DNA from: Pseudomonas cremoris
GTDB taxonomy: Bacteria; Pseudomonadota; Gammaproteobacteria; Pseudomonadales; Pseudomonadaceae
Direction of reading: 5' to 3'
DNA: 64,000 nucleotides
NCBI RefSeq assembly: GCF_014230465.1
Contig: NZ_JAAXCY010000007.1
Span: 124,001-188,000, forward strand
Below the pieces are notes generated by a model. The model saw only the letters and a list, made by a program, of their open reading frames with translations, was not told where the DNA came from and did no database searches. Shown piece after piece: positions 26,269 to 36,890 of this stretch (position 1 is the first letter of the stretch; each line of letters begins with the position of its first letter). Both the position numbers and the translations under genes were made by a program.

Positions 26269-27840
26269 CTAGGCCTCTCTCTGGCCATCGAGCAAACGCC
26301 GCAGCAGCAAGGGATTGCCGTGTTGCAGCGCACTGGGCAGCAGCGCATCCGGAAAGTCCTGATAGCACACTGGCCGCAGGAAACGGTGGATGGCGGCCGT
26401 GCCCACCGACGTGCTGCGTGAGTCGGAAGTGGCAGGGAAAGGCCCACCGTGAACCATCGCGTCACTGACTTCAACACCCGTAGGCCAGCCGTTGACCAGC
26501 AGCCGACCGGCCTTGCGTTCCAACACCGGTAGCAGGGCCTTGGCGCTTGCCAGATCGGCGTCGTCGAGATGCAAGGTGGCGGTGAGTTGGCCTTCCAGGT
26601 GTTCGCTGACTTGGCGAACTTCATCCGCGTCGGCACACACCACAATCAACGACGCCGAACCAAATACTTCGGCGTGCAGGTGCTCGTTGGTCAAAAAGTC
26701 TTGGCCTCGGGTGATGAACACATGCGCCTGGCCCTGGTTCGGAGCGTCTGCCGCCTGACCTTTTGCCGCGACATGCGCGTGCTGGCTCAAGGCGCTGACG
26801 CCAGACGCGTATGCACTGTAAATGCCAGCGGTAAGCATGGTTTGCGCTGCGCAGCCCGGCAGGTGCTCACTGACTGTGCTGATAAAACGATCAAGCGCCG
26901 GCCCTTTAACCGCAATCACCAAACCGGGGTTGGTGCAGAACTGCCCGGCACCTTGGGTCAACGAGGCTACAAAACCCTGGGCCAGTGCCTCGGCTCGTGC
27001 TTCGAGCGCTGCCGCAAACAGATACACCGGGTTGATCGAACTCATTTCCGCATACACCGGAATGGGCTCGGGCCGCGCCTGTGCGGCGTGAGTCAGTGCA
27101 ACACCACCGCTGCGCGAACCGGTAAACCCCACCGCCTTGATACGTGGATCGGTGACCAACGCAATGCCTACTTCGCGGCCCGAGCCATACAACAGAGAAA
27201 ACACGCCCTCCGGCAGGCCGCAGGCCTTGATCGCCTGTGCAACCGCACGGCCCACCAGTTCACTGGTGCCGGGATGGGCGCTGTGGGCCTTGACCACCAC
27301 CGGGCAACCAGCGGCCAGCGCCGACGCGGTATCACCGCCCGCCACCGAGAACGCCAGCGGGAAATTACTCGCGCCAAACACGGCCACTGGGCCCAACGCA
27401 ATATGGCGCTGGCGCAGATCCGGGCGCGGTAGGGGCTGGCGCTCCGGCAGCGCCGGGTCCACGCGCACATCCAGCCATTCGCCGGCACGTACGGTGCGGG
27501 CGAAGGTGCGTAACTGTCCGCAGGTACGGCCGCGTTCGCCCTGGATGCGCGCACGTGGCAGGCCGGTTTCGGCAACAGCGCGGTCGATCAGTTCATCGCC
27601 CAGCGCTTCGATCTGTACCGCGATGGTTTCAAGAAAGGCAGCACGTGCCTCAAAGGGGGTTTCGCGGTAACCATCAAAGGCGGCCCACGCCAATGTGCAA
27701 GCCTGTGCAACGTGCTCGCCGTTGCCGCCCAGGTAGGCCGGCTCCAGAGCGGCATCCGTGGCGGGATTGATCGCCCGAATCGCCTCGCGATTGCCGGTAA
27801 GGGGGTGCTGACCGATCAGCATCTTGCCCGTCAGAGTCAT
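26269..27840 (-). CDS. alpha-ketoglutaric semialdehyde dehydrogenase (hydroxyproline pathway)
   Basis: This 523-residue NADP-type aldehyde dehydrogenase starts at ATG 27840 (AGGA upstream). The catalytic Cys302 is in [11 protein letters not shown], the general-base Glu265 in [11 protein letters not shown], and the cofactor loop is [10 protein letters not shown]. Such enzymes (AraE/KGSADH type III) oxidise 2-oxoglutarate semialdehyde to 2-oxoglutarate, the last step of hydroxyproline breakdown. The stop is 3 bases upstream of the dehydrogenase start at 26265, so the two are coupled. The length suits this class. Confidence 0.87.
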   Translation of the reverse strand: MTLTGKMLIGQHPLTGNREAIRAINPATDAALEPAYLGGNGEHVAQACTLAWAAFDGYRETPFEARAAFLETIAVQIEALGDELIDRAVAETGLPRARIQGERGRTCGQLRTFARTVRAGEWLDVRVDPALPERQPLPRPDLRQRHIALGPVAVFGASNFPLAFSVAGGDTASALAAGCPVVVKAHSAHPGTSELVGRAVAQAIKACGLPEGVFSLLYGSGREVGIALVTDPRIKAVGFTGSRSGGVALTHAAQARPEPIPVYAEMSSINPVYLFAAALEARAEALAQGFVASLTQGAGQFCTNPGLVIAVKGPALDRFISTVSEHLPGCAAQTMLTAGIYSAYASGVSALSQHAHVAAKGQAADAPNQGQAHVFITRGQDFLTNEHLHAEVFGSASLIVVCADADEVRQVSEHLEGQLTATLHLDDADLASAKALLPVLERKAGRLLVNGWPTGVEVSDAMVHGGPFPATSDSRSTSVGTAAIHRFLRPVCYQDFPDALLPSALQHGNPLLLRRLLDGQREA

Positions 27841-27899
27841 GGGATCGTCCTGGAAAAAAAGGGTTGGCCGCTGTGGAAGCCACAGCGGCGCGCAGTGCA

Positions 27900-28847
27900 T
27901 CAGTCGACGTTCTGCTCGGCCGACCAGTTGGCGTACCACTGGCGGAACAGTGCGTATTGGTTTTCGGCGTAACGACGCTGGGCATCGCTGAGTACGTCGG
28001 TCTCGTTGAAGTGCAGGGCGTATTCCTGGTCGCCGTTGAGCACCATCAGGTGTTTGTAGTACAGCACCAGGTCACAGCCTTCATCGAATGACGACAGCAC
28101 GGCCAGTGCGGCTTCGAGTTCACGGGCCAGGCGGCGCGCTTTGGCATCGCCCTTGGCGGCTTTTTTGCTCAGAGCCACCAGTTGCAGCACTTCGCGAGGC
28201 AGGGCGTTGCCGATACCGGTGATCGCGCCGGTGGCGTTGCAGTTGACGAAGCCGTGCACCACTTGGGTGTCCACGCCGACCATCAAGGTCACGCTATCGT
28301 CCTGGGAGGTGATGTGTTCAGCGGCGTAGCGCAGATCGGCACCACCGCCGAATTCCTTGAAACCGATGAGGTTCGGGTGTGCGCGACGCAGTTCGAAGAA
28401 CAGGTCGGCGCGGGTGGCGAAGCCGTAGTAGGGGCTGTTGTAGATCACCGCCGGCAGGTTCGGTGCGGCGTCGAGAATCGCGGAAAAGTGCGCCTTTTGC
28501 GCGGTAGCCGAAGCGCCACGTGACAGCACGCGCGGGATTACCATCAAGCCATGGGCACCGACTTGGGCGGCGTGCGCTGCATGGGCCACCGCCTCACGGC
28601 TGTTCACCGCACCGGTACCGACGATGGTGGGCACGCCGGCCGCCACCAGGCGTGCCACGCCTTCCTGGCGCTCGGCTTCGGTGAGCAACGGCCAGTCGCC
28701 CATGGACCCGCAATACACCACGGCGCTCATGCCTGCATCGATCAGCTGGCGGCCCTTGGCAACCAGCGCGTCAAAGTCCGGCGTGCGCTGCGGGGTGCAC
28801 GGGGTCATCAGGGCCGGGATGCAACCGGTGAAGATGTTATCGCTCAT
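27900..28847 (-). CDS. lhpC: DapA-family deaminase/dehydratase of the hydroxyproline pathway
   Basis: This is a 315-residue Schiff-base aldolase-fold enzyme. The active-site Lys164 is in [10 protein letters not shown] and Tyr136 in [10 protein letters not shown]. It is homologous to dihydrodipicolinate synthase, but in this cluster it corresponds to 1-pyrroline-4-hydroxy-2-carboxylate deaminase, which makes 2-oxoglutarate semialdehyde. It lies between the epimerase gene and the semialdehyde dehydrogenase gene, each within about 60 bases. The substrate assignment follows from genomic context. Confidence 0.87.
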   Translation of the reverse strand: MSDNIFTGCIPALMTPCTPQRTPDFDALVAKGRQLIDAGMSAVVYCGSMGDWPLLTEAERQEGVARLVAAGVPTIVGTGAVNSREAVAHAAHAAQVGAHGLMVIPRVLSRGASATAQKAHFSAILDAAPNLPAVIYNSPYYGFATRADLFFELRRAHPNLIGFKEFGGGADLRYAAEHITSQDDSVTLMVGVDTQVVHGFVNCNATGAITGIGNALPREVLQLVALSKKAAKGDAKARRLARELEAALAVLSSFDEGCDLVLYYKHLMVLNGDQEYALHFNETDVLSDAQRRYAENQYALFRQWYANWSAEQNVD

Positions 28848-28888
28848 TGTTCTAACTCCTTGGAACGTTCAGTCAAATTGAGAGGGGC

Positions 28889-29815
28889 TCAGATGCCCCA
28901 GGCGAAGGGGTCTTGCTCGTCGATCAGCAAGGTGCTGTCGGCGGTCATGTAGGCGCGGCCAGTGATAAAGGGGCGTACGTGCTCGCCGTCCCATTCATAG
29001 CGGCCTTCGAACTGGCTGCCGGTGATGCTGGCTTGAACCCAGGTTTCACCGGGTGCGAGTTTTCCGTCGGCCGCCAGGCATGCCAGCTTGGCGCTGGTGC
29101 CGGTGCCGCATGGCGAACGGTCGTAGGCTTTGCCGGGGCACATCACGAAGTTGCGGCTGTGGGCGTGGGCGTCGTCGGCGAACAATTCGATATGGTCGAT
29201 CAGTGCACCGTCGGCACCGCGAATCCCTTGATCTTCCAGGGCCTTGAGCATCGCCCAGGTGTAGTCGGTGAGGGCGTCGACGTCTTCCATCTGCAGGCGT
29301 TTACCGTGGTCGGACACCAGGAAAAACCAGTTGCCGCCCCACGCGACGTCGCCCAGCACCGCACCGTGGCCTGGCACGTCGACGGACACTTGTTGGCGAT
29401 GACGGTACGCAGGCACGTTGCGCAGCGTGACTGAGCCGTCTGCATGCAGTGTCGCGGCAACCGGCCCCACGGGTGTGTCGATGGTGTGCACGCCGGGCGC
29501 GATGCGGCCCAGGTGGTGCAGCGATGCCACCAGGCCGATGGTGCCGTGGCCGCACATGCCCAGGTAGCCAGCGTTGTTGAAGAAGATCACGCCGCACGTC
29601 GCGCCAGGGGTCACCGCCGCGCAGTACAGCGCGCCCACCAGTACATCGTTGCCACGGGGCTCCAGCAGGCAGGCGCGGCGCCATTGGTCGTGGTCGGTGC
29701 GCAGGCTGTGCAACTGGTCGGCGATGGTGTTGCCGGTCAGCTCAGGAAAGCCGTTGAGTACCAAGCGCGTCGGTTCGCCGCCGGTGTGGGAGTCGATCAC
29801 ATGCAGTCGCTTCAT
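28889..29815 (-). CDS. lhpA: 4-hydroxyproline 2-epimerase
   Basis: This is a 308-residue proline racemase-fold enzyme. Both catalytic cysteines are present, Cys88 in MCGHGTIG and Cys236 in [11 protein letters not shown]. That distinguishes epimerases and racemases from trans-3-hydroxyproline dehydratases, where one is Thr. It interconverts trans-4-hydroxy-L-proline and cis-4-hydroxy-D-proline, the first step of the pathway. The start is the ATG at 29815 with GGAG upstream; an upstream TTG is a poorer choice. It lies 12 bases after the permease stop. Confidence 0.92.
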   Translation of the reverse strand: MKRLHVIDSHTGGEPTRLVLNGFPELTGNTIADQLHSLRTDHDQWRRACLLEPRGNDVLVGALYCAAVTPGATCGVIFFNNAGYLGMCGHGTIGLVASLHHLGRIAPGVHTIDTPVGPVAATLHADGSVTLRNVPAYRHRQQVSVDVPGHGAVLGDVAWGGNWFFLVSDHGKRLQMEDVDALTDYTWAMLKALEDQGIRGADGALIDHIELFADDAHAHSRNFVMCPGKAYDRSPCGTGTSAKLACLAADGKLAPGETWVQASITGSQFEGRYEWDGEHVRPFITGRAYMTADSTLLIDEQDPFAWGI

Positions 29816-29827
29816 AAAACGCTCCAA

Positions 29828-31453
29828 TCAGTGGGTGGCGGGGGACAGCGGGACGCTGTAATGCGCGTCGCTGACGGCTTCGCTTTCGTCGTCTTCGGTT
29901 TCCAGTCGCACCAGGTGCGCCGGTACGCCAGTGGCCGCGCCCCAGTAGTAGATGCCCAGTGCGCAGACGGCGACGACAACGGTGTCGAAGGGGTGGCTGA
30001 TAGCGCCGATGCCGCCAAAACTGCCGAGCTTGGACAGCAGGATCGTTACGGCGTAGAAGCCGATCAGCCAGGCTGACGAGCGCACCTGTTGCTTGAGGTT
30101 GAGGTGTGCCGTGGGCACCCAGCGGGCGCACAGCAGGTACACCACAAACATCAGGATTTGCAGGCCGAGCAGCCAGGACACGGTGCTCCAGCCCGACCAA
30201 TACACAATCAGCGCTGCGATGATGAACGACAGCGGGCCCAGCACTGCCATGCCCTTGACCCGGAACGGGCGCACCATGTCGGGGGCGTTGCGGCGCAGCG
30301 CAGCAACAGTGACCGGGGCCACGGCGTAGCTGAGGATCAGCGCGGCGGACACCACATTGATCAGCGCTTCCCAGGACGGAAACGGCAGGGTCCAGAACAC
30401 CGACAAACCAAAGGTCAGCCACAGCGCCGGGCGCGGGATACCAGACTTCTCGTCGATCCGCGTGAAGATCTTGAAGAACGTGCCGGTCTGCGCCCAGCCG
30501 TAGACCACACGCGGCGTGGCATTCATGTAGATATTGCCGCAGCCGCTGGGTGAGATCACCGCATCGGCCACCACCAGGTAAGCCAGCCAACCCACGCCCA
30601 GCGCCAGGGCGATATCGCGATAGGGCAGCGCCAACTCCTTGCTGATTCCAGCCCAGCCATTGGCGAGCATTTCCGTAGGCACACCGCCGAGGAATGCGGT
30701 TTGCAGCAGCACGTAGATTGCCGTGGACAGCAGCACTGAAAGGATCAACGCGATGGGAATCGTGCGCTGCGGGTTCTTCACTTCACTGGCCACCGAAATG
30801 ATCGGGGTCAGGCCCAAGTAGGCAAAAATCACCCCACCGGCCGATACCGCCATTTCGATGCCTGAGAGGCCGAACGGCGCGAAACCATGCACCTGGAAGT
30901 TCGCCGGTTTGAAGAAGGTGAACAGCACGCCAATCACCAGCAACGGCACGATGAACTTGAACACGCTCACCAGGTTGTTGGCGATGGCGAAGGTCTTCAC
31001 GCTGCGGTAGTTGAGGATGAAGAACAGGCACAGCAGGGCGAATTGCACCAGCCAGCCCAGGGTGGTCGGGTCGCTGGAGCCGGCCTTGGTCAACTCGGGA
31101 AACCACGCCGCCGCGTATTGGCGCGAGGCGACCACTTCAATCGCGACCAGGCTGGAAAATGCGATCAGCGTGATAAAGCCCATCAGGTAGCCCAGCAGCG
31201 GGCCGTGGGAGTACACCGGGTAACGCACCACGCCACCGGCGCGGGGCAATGCAGCGCCCAATTCGCAGTAGACGATGCCCAGCAGCAGCACCGCGAAACC
31301 GCCGAGCAACCACGAGAAAATCCCGGCCGGACCGGCGATGGCCGACACGTGGCTGGCCGCGAATAACCAGCCTGAACCAAAGATGGCACCCAGGCCGATA
31401 AAGGTGAGGTCCATCAATGACAGCTGTTTCTTAAATTTGCCTTGACCTGACAT
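29828..31453 (-). CDS. APC-family amino-acid permease, probably hydroxyproline importer
   Basis: This is a 541-residue inner-membrane transporter with about 12 hydrophobic segments. It opens with MSGQGKFKKQLSLMDLTFIG and FGSGWLFAASHVSAIAGPAG, the APC substrate-binding helix 1 motif. The first gene of the lhp operon, it is transcribed divergently from the PAS-AraC regulator. The ATG at 31453 is preceded by AAGG; the frame also has an ATG at 31498 with less support. The hydroxyproline substrate is inferred from position. Confidence 0.85.
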   Translation of the reverse strand: MSGQGKFKKQLSLMDLTFIGLGAIFGSGWLFAASHVSAIAGPAGIFSWLLGGFAVLLLGIVYCELGAALPRAGGVVRYPVYSHGPLLGYLMGFITLIAFSSLVAIEVVASRQYAAAWFPELTKAGSSDPTTLGWLVQFALLCLFFILNYRSVKTFAIANNLVSVFKFIVPLLVIGVLFTFFKPANFQVHGFAPFGLSGIEMAVSAGGVIFAYLGLTPIISVASEVKNPQRTIPIALILSVLLSTAIYVLLQTAFLGGVPTEMLANGWAGISKELALPYRDIALALGVGWLAYLVVADAVISPSGCGNIYMNATPRVVYGWAQTGTFFKIFTRIDEKSGIPRPALWLTFGLSVFWTLPFPSWEALINVVSAALILSYAVAPVTVAALRRNAPDMVRPFRVKGMAVLGPLSFIIAALIVYWSGWSTVSWLLGLQILMFVVYLLCARWVPTAHLNLKQQVRSSAWLIGFYAVTILLSKLGSFGGIGAISHPFDTVVVAVCALGIYYWGAATGVPAHLVRLETEDDESEAVSDAHYSVPLSPATH

Positions 31454-31642
31454 AGCGTCGCCTTCTTGTGAGTTATTGGATAGGCATGCAGTGGCCATAG
31501 AGTGAACGTGCGGAAGGCGCCGCGATTGATGTTTTTTGCCGGCAGTGATGACGAAATCAGCACAGTTTGCTCTGCTCGACAGCGGTTATGGCATGGTGCA
31601 ATCTGCTACGCGTCGAGGGTTCAGCGAAGGGGATAAACCGTC

Positions 31643-32392
31643 ATGATGCAAAGCGCGTTTGCGACCCTTTGCTGTGGGTGCGAAAGCATCGAGCAACTGA
31701 TGACCGGCGTGGCGCAGTTGTTGCCGATGCTGGATGTGATCCCCAATGCAGCGATCTTTATCAAAGACACCCAGGCGCGCTATCTGCTAGCCAACCGCAC
31801 GCTGGTGCAGCGTTGTGGGTTGAAACAGCTGCAACCACTGCTGGGCAAGACCAGCGCCGAGGTGTTTCCTGCGCAGTTGGGCCCTGGCTACACCGAACAG
31901 GACCGGCGCGTGCTGGAACAAGGTTTCGTCCTGGAAGACCAACTTGAACTGCACCTCTACGGCACCCGCGAACCGGGCTGGTGCCTGACCCACAAATGGC
32001 CGCTGTACGACCACAACGGCGCGATCATCGGGCTGGCGGGCATTTCGGTGGATCTGCAAACCGCCAGCGAAACCCATCCTGCGTACCAACGCCTTGCCGC
32101 CGTAGACGCGCACATCCGTAGCCACTTCAACCGCCGCGTCACCCTGGGTGAACTGACGAAAATCGCCGGCATTTCAGTGGCGCAGCTGGAACGCTACTGC
32201 AAGCGCGTGTTCCATCTGACACCCCGGCAAATGATCCAGAAAGTGCGGCTAGAACATGCCCACCGGTTGCTGCACACCGACATGCCGATTACCGAAGTGG
32301 CGTTGCAATGCGGGTATACCGACCACAGCGCGTTTACACGGCAGTTCAAGGCCTCAACAGGGTTTACACCAAGGCAATACCGCGAAACGTAG
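31643..32392 (+). CDS. lhpR: PAS-AraC regulator of hydroxyproline catabolism
   Basis: The 249-residue protein has an N-terminal PAS-like domain (about residues 28-140; VIPNAAIFIKDTQARYLLAN, then LYDHNGAIIGLAGISVDL) and a C-terminal AraC helix-turn-helix pair (about 150-245; GELTKIAGISVAQLERYCKR, then VALQCGYTDHSAFTRQFKAS). It faces away from the permease gene across a 190-base gap, the usual layout for an activator of the divergent lhp operon. The PAS domain would be the sensor; the ligand is presumably a pathway intermediate. Confidence 0.85.
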   Translation: MMQSAFATLCCGCESIEQLMTGVAQLLPMLDVIPNAAIFIKDTQARYLLANRTLVQRCGLKQLQPLLGKTSAEVFPAQLGPGYTEQDRRVLEQGFVLEDQLELHLYGTREPGWCLTHKWPLYDHNGAIIGLAGISVDLQTASETHPAYQRLAAVDAHIRSHFNRRVTLGELTKIAGISVAQLERYCKRVFHLTPRQMIQKVRLEHAHRLLHTDMPITEVALQCGYTDHSAFTRQFKASTGFTPRQYRET

Positions 32393-32409
32393 CAATGGAG
32401 AGCTAAATG

Positions 32410-32500
32410 GGTGGAACGGGCTTGCCCGCAAACGCGGAGTGCCAGGCAAAGCTGCTCCAGCCGAACCACCGCCTTCGCAGGCAAGCCAGCTCCCACAGTT
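32410..32500. repeat. degenerate REP pair
   Basis: A left arm resembling GGAACGGGCTTGCCCGC and a right arm TTCGCAGGCAAGCCAGCTCC face each other about 60 bases apart, between lhpR and the trehalose synthase gene. The arms match the REP family of the window imperfectly. Confidence 0.6.
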
Positions 32501-32578
32501 ACATTGCGATGCAACGAATGGCCCCCATGCCCCTCATATGTCTACAAGCAACTTTTCACGACCACGGGGACAGGGCTT

Positions 32579-34645
32579 ATGACGGCGGCTGAAAACAACC
32601 ATGTGAACTGGCTGGTAGAACAATCGATGCTTTACGCGGCACGCCAGCGCGCCAAGCTCTACTCGGGCCAGGGCCGGCTGTGGCAGCAGCCCTACGCGCA
32701 AACCCGGCCACGGGATGCCACGGCGTTGTCGTCGGTGTGGTTCACCGCGTATCCGGCGTCGATTGTGACCCGCGAGGGTGGGACTGTATTGGAAGCCCTG
32801 GGGGATGAAAGCCTCTGGCACGCGCTGTCGAAGATCGGTATTCAGGGCATTCATAACGGCCCGTTGAAGAAGTCTGGTGGCCTGAACGGCACGCGTCATA
32901 CCCCCACCATCGACGGCAACTTCGACCGCATTAGCTTCGAGATCGACCCTGAACTAGGCACCGAAGCGCAGTTGCAGGCCATGACGCGCATGGCCGCTGC
33001 GCACAATGCGGTGATCATCGACGACGTGATTCCGTCCCACACCGGCAAGGGCGCGGATTTCCGCCTGGCCGAGATGGCGTACGAGGATTACCCGGGCCTT
33101 TACCACATGGTGGAAATCCGCGAGGAAGACTGGCCATTGTTGCCGGACGTCGCCGCAGGTCGCGATGCGCAGAACCTCAGCCCGCTGCAGGTGGATGCAC
33201 TGCGTGACAAGCACTACATCGTCGGCCAGCTGCAACGGGTGATCTTCTTCGAGCCGGGCGTGAAGGAAACCGACTGGAGCACTACGCCGATTGTGATCGG
33301 CGTGGACGGCAAGCCACGACGCTGGGTGTACCTGCATTATTTCAAGGAAGGCCAGCCGTCTTTGAACTGGCTGGACCCAACCTTCGCCGCGCAGCAGATG
33401 ATTATCGGCGATGCGCTACACGCCATTGATGTGATGGGCGCGAAGATCCTGCGTCTGGACGCCAATGGTTTTCTCGGTGTGGAGCGCAAGGTCGATGGCA
33501 CGGCGTGGTCGGAGAGCCATCCGCTGTCGATCACCGGCAACCAGTTGATCGGCGGGGCGATCCGCAAGGCTGGCGGGTTCAGCTTCCAGGAGTTGAACCT
33601 CACGGTGGACGATATCGCTGCCATGTCCCACGGCGGCGCCGATTTGTCCTATGACTTCATCACCCGTCCGGCCTACCAGCACGCGCTGCTGATGGGTGAT
33701 ACCGAATTCCTGCGGCTGATGCTGCGCCAGATGCATAACCTGGGCATCGACCCTGGATCGCTGATCCACGCGTTGCAAAATCACGATGAACTCACCCTGG
33801 AGTTGGTGCATTTCTGGACGCTGCACGCCAATGACACGTTCCTGTATCAGGGCCAGACCTTTCCCGGCAACATTTTGCGCGAGCACATCCGCGAGCAGAT
33901 GTACGAGCGCCTGGCCGGCGAGCATGCGCCGTATAACCTCAAGTTCGTGACCAATGGGGTGTCCTGCACCACCGCCAGCATCATCACGGCGGCCTTGGGG
34001 ATTCGCGACCTGGAGGCGATTACCCCGGCGGATATCCAGCAGATTCGCCAGATTCACCTGTTGCTGGTGATGTACAACGCCATGCAACCGGGTGTGTTCG
34101 CGCTGTCTGGCTGGGACCTGGTGGGTGCGCTACCACTGGCTGCCGATGAGGTCTCGCACCTGATGGGGGATGGCGATACGCGCTGGATCCATCGTGGTGC
34201 CTATGACCTGGTGGACTTGAACCCCGACGCCGAACTGTCGGCAGGGATGATGCCGCGTGCCAGAACGTTATACGGCAGCCTGAACAGCCAACTACAAGAC
34301 CCGGACTCCTTCGCCTCACAACTGCAAAAAATCCTCGCCGTACGCCGCGCCTACGACATTGCCGCCAGCCGCCAGATTTTGGTGCCGGACGTGCAACATC
34401 CGGGGTTGTTGGTCATGGTTCACGAATTGCCGGCCGGCAAAGGCACGCAGATCACCGCACTGAATTTCGGTGCCACGCCGATTACCGAAACCTTGCACCT
34501 GCCGGATGTGGCCGCTGGGTTGGTGGTGGACATTATCAATGAACGGGTCGAGGGGGATTTGACGGCAGAGGGAGCATTCACGATTACGCTGGATGCGTAT
34601 GAAGGCCTGGCCTTGCGAGTGGTCAGCAGTACACCAATGGCGTGA
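32579..34645 (+). CDS. treS: trehalose synthase / maltose alpha-D-glucosyltransferase (GH13)
   Basis: This is a 688-residue GH13-family enzyme that interconverts maltose and trehalose or handles related alpha-glucosides. The catalytic-barrel motifs I can see are [16 protein letters not shown] (barrel strand 3 region), [15 protein letters not shown] (nucleophile Asp region), FSFQELNLT (Glu region) and [14 protein letters not shown] (NHD motif). The frame is open upstream through the REP, but the ATG at 32579 ([11 protein letters not shown]) is the natural start, with a weak AGGG site. There is no fused maltokinase and no glgE or malto-oligosyltrehalose genes nearby, so it stands alone. It converges with baeR-like 34681. 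Confidence 0.82.
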   Translation: MTAAENNHVNWLVEQSMLYAARQRAKLYSGQGRLWQQPYAQTRPRDATALSSVWFTAYPASIVTREGGTVLEALGDESLWHALSKIGIQGIHNGPLKKSGGLNGTRHTPTIDGNFDRISFEIDPELGTEAQLQAMTRMAAAHNAVIIDDVIPSHTGKGADFRLAEMAYEDYPGLYHMVEIREEDWPLLPDVAAGRDAQNLSPLQVDALRDKHYIVGQLQRVIFFEPGVKETDWSTTPIVIGVDGKPRRWVYLHYFKEGQPSLNWLDPTFAAQQMIIGDALHAIDVMGAKILRLDANGFLGVERKVDGTAWSESHPLSITGNQLIGGAIRKAGGFSFQELNLTVDDIAAMSHGGADLSYDFITRPAYQHALLMGDTEFLRLMLRQMHNLGIDPGSLIHALQNHDELTLELVHFWTLHANDTFLYQGQTFPGNILREHIREQMYERLAGEHAPYNLKFVTNGVSCTTASIITAALGIRDLEAITPADIQQIRQIHLLLVMYNAMQPGVFALSGWDLVGALPLAADEVSHLMGDGDTRWIHRGAYDLVDLNPDAELSAGMMPRARTLYGSLNSQLQDPDSFASQLQKILAVRRAYDIAASRQILVPDVQHPGLLVMVHELPAGKGTQITALNFGATPITETLHLPDVAAGLVVDIINERVEGDLTAEGAFTITLDAYEGLALRVVSSTPMA

Positions 34646-34680
34646 TCGAACATGGTCAACAGTGTAGGGGTAGGTTGACT

Positions 34681-35355
34681 TCACAATTGGAAGCGGTAAC
34701 CCACCCCATACAACGATTCAATCGGCGTCTCCCCAGGACACGCCTGTTCCAGCTTGCGCCGCAGGTTGCGGATATGGCTGTCCACCGTTCGGTCGGTGAC
34801 CACACGGTGGTCGGAGTAGAGGTTGTCCAGCAACTGGTCACGTGAGAACACCCGGCCAGGGCTGCGGGCGAAGGTGTTGAGCAGGCGCAGTTCCAGGGGG
34901 GTGAGGTCCAGGGTGATGCCGTCGAGCGTGGCCAGATACTGTGCCTCGTCGATCACCAGGCGCGACGCAGCGCTATTGAGCAGTTGCGGGCCGCGGCGCA
35001 GGATGGCCTTGACCCTGGCCACTACTTCGCGCGGGCTGAAGGGCTTGCAGATATAGTCGTCGGCGCCCAGTTCCAGGCCCAGCAGGCGGTCCACTTCTTC
35101 GACGCGGGCGGTGATCATGATGATCGGCACGGCGCTGAAACCCCGCAGGTCCTCGCACACTTGCATACCGTCGCGACCCGGCAGCATCAGGTCCAGCAGG
35201 ATCAGCTTGGGGTCATGGGCGCGCACCGCCGGCACCACTTGCAGGCCGTTGTCCAGGCACAGCGTGCGGTAGCCCGCCGCAGTAAGGTAGTCGTGCATCA
35301 GTGCAGCGAGCTTGGGTTCGTCTTCAACGATCAGAATCGGGCGTTCATCGCTCAT
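34681..35355 (-). CDS. OmpR-family response regulator (BaeR-like)
   Basis: This is a 224-residue regulator. The receiver domain at residues 1-120 has acidic pocket residues Glu11 and Asp12, phosphoacceptor Asp55 in [13 protein letters not shown], and Lys104-Pro in [13 protein letters not shown] winged-helix DNA-binding domain follows at about 130-224 ([20 protein letters not shown], ending GVGYRFQL). It is 3 bases from the sensor kinase gene. Together they sit beside an RND pump in the layout of E. coli BaeSR and MdtABC. Regulation of the pump is inferred. Confidence 0.92.
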   Translation of the reverse strand: MSDERPILIVEDEPKLAALMHDYLTAAGYRTLCLDNGLQVVPAVRAHDPKLILLDLMLPGRDGMQVCEDLRGFSAVPIIMITARVEEVDRLLGLELGADDYICKPFSPREVVARVKAILRRGPQLLNSAASRLVIDEAQYLATLDGITLDLTPLELRLLNTFARSPGRVFSRDQLLDNLYSDHRVVTDRTVDSHIRNLRRKLEQACPGETPIESLYGVGYRFQL

Positions 35356-35358
35356 GGC

Positions 35359-36744
35359 TTACAAGCTCCTTGGCAAACGCAGGGTCAGCTGCAAACCGCC
35401 CAGCGGCGAGTGGGCCGCTTCCAGGCTACCGTCGTGGGCGAGGGCGATGCTACGGCAGATCGCCAAGCCCAGCCCCGCACCGCCACTTTCACGGTTGCGC
35501 GAGGCTTCGCCACGGTAGAACCGCTCAAACAACTTCGGCAGTTGGTTCGCTGAAACCCCAGGCCCGGAGTCGAGAAAGTCGATGCGCACCAAGTCCCGCT
35601 CCACCCCGAGGGTGATGCGCAGCGTTCCGTTGACGTCGGTGTAGCGCACGGTATTTTCCAGCAGGTTGGAGAACAATTGCTGCAGGCGGTTTTCATCCGC
35701 CAACAGCTCTACAGGCTGACTCGGCAGGTCCAGTTCGACCTGCAACTGCCGCGCGTTGAAGCGTTCCTGGTACATCGCCACAGTGTTTTCCAGCAGTTGA
35801 TTGAGCACGCAAGGAGCCTTGCGATAGGTGAGGGCGCCGATATCTGCCAGGGACAACTCATACAGGTCGTCTACCAGCTTGCTGAGCATGCCGACTTCAC
35901 CTTGCAGCGACTTCATTGAGGCCTGGTCCAGGGTGCGCACGCCGTCCTCTATCGCCTCCAGCTCACCCCGCAGCACCGACAGCGGTGTGCGCAGTTCATG
36001 AGACACATCGGCCATGAATTCGCGGCGCATCTTCTCGTTGCGCTCCAGGGTGTAGGCCAACTGGTTGAAGTCCCGGGCCAACTGGCCCACTTCGTCATTG
36101 GACGCCACCGCGACGCGGCTGCTGTAGTCACCGCTGGCCAAGCGGTGGGTGGCAGCGGCCACGCGCTTGACCGGCTCCAGCAACGTGCGGGCGATCCACC
36201 AGGCAATCAGCATCGCCATCAGCAACGAGAACACACCCATCACCAGGCTGGTGCGCAACTGATATTGCTGAAAACGTTCACCGCCGGCTTCGGTCACGCT
36301 CTGGAAGGGGGTGACGGCCAGCCAGCCGACGGTCTCACCGGCCACGACGATGGGCAGCGCCAGGGCGTCATCGCCAATGGCGGGGTAGCCGGTGACACGT
36401 TTCTTGTCTTTATCGAGCAGCGCGATACGAAACAGTGCACCGGTCAGGTCGGAGATCTGCGGTGTCTTCAAGTCCCGTATCAACGGCTTTTCTCCCGGTT
36501 CCGGGCGCATCACCTCGAACCAGCGATCCGGTTGGTTGCGAAAATACTCCCAGCTGCCTTCGCGCTCATAGGTGGCGACCAGGCGTGGCAATACCGGGGC
36601 CATGCGTTCCAGCGCCTGTTCATTGATATAGCCCAGGAACCCACGGCCAAAACTCCAACTGGTGGCGATGCCCATGCTGAGGATCACCAGCAACACGCCC
36701 GCCAGTACCGCAACAAACAACTTGGTGGAAATACTCAGCTTCAT
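35359..36744 (-). CDS. BaeS-like sensor histidine kinase
   Basis: The 461-residue kinase has a membrane segment at about residues 9-31, a periplasmic sensor region of roughly 135 residues, a second membrane segment at about 168-188 and a HAMP linker to about 236. The phosphorylated His249 is in [20 protein letters not shown]. The catalytic ATPase motifs ([14 protein letters not shown], then [12 protein letters not shown] and GGAGLGLAI) follow. The wording around the HAMP and His box closely matches E. coli BaeS. Start ATG 36744. It is the second gene of the baeRS-like pair, transcribed away from the RND pump genes. Confidence 0.92.
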   Translation of the reverse strand: MKLSISTKLFVAVLAGVLLVILSMGIATSWSFGRGFLGYINEQALERMAPVLPRLVATYEREGSWEYFRNQPDRWFEVMRPEPGEKPLIRDLKTPQISDLTGALFRIALLDKDKKRVTGYPAIGDDALALPIVVAGETVGWLAVTPFQSVTEAGGERFQQYQLRTSLVMGVFSLLMAMLIAWWIARTLLEPVKRVAAATHRLASGDYSSRVAVASNDEVGQLARDFNQLAYTLERNEKMRREFMADVSHELRTPLSVLRGELEAIEDGVRTLDQASMKSLQGEVGMLSKLVDDLYELSLADIGALTYRKAPCVLNQLLENTVAMYQERFNARQLQVELDLPSQPVELLADENRLQQLFSNLLENTVRYTDVNGTLRITLGVERDLVRIDFLDSGPGVSANQLPKLFERFYRGEASRNRESGGAGLGLAICRSIALAHDGSLEAAHSPLGGLQLTLRLPRSL

Positions 36745-36890
36745 GAACTGGGGCCGTAAAAAAGAGACCTGACCATTTAGGCCCCCAGGCGCAAAACATT
36801 CAACCCAGGCGGGCAATCTTCAATTTTCCTGCACATTTGCCTTGCAGCATTGGGATAAGGCTTGCGCCATCCCGTCTTGCAGAGGCAGAT
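36745..36890. promoter_or_regulatory. divergent control region between BaeS-like kinase and RND pump
   Basis: The two transcription units start back-to-back across 146 bases, so both promoters and any BaeR-like box must lie here. I see two near-direct copies of CCCAGGCG (about 36784 and 36805) spaced by about two helical turns, but no clear consensus. The pump gene has GAGG before its ATG at 36891. Confidence 0.35.

Noticed and set aside
32411..32578. In-frame extension of trehalose synthase
   Set aside because: It translates the degenerate REP pair; the ATG at 32579 gives the normal length.
36784..36812. CCCAGGCG near-direct repeat as a BaeR box
   Set aside because: It does not resemble the BaeR site I know and the match may be chance.
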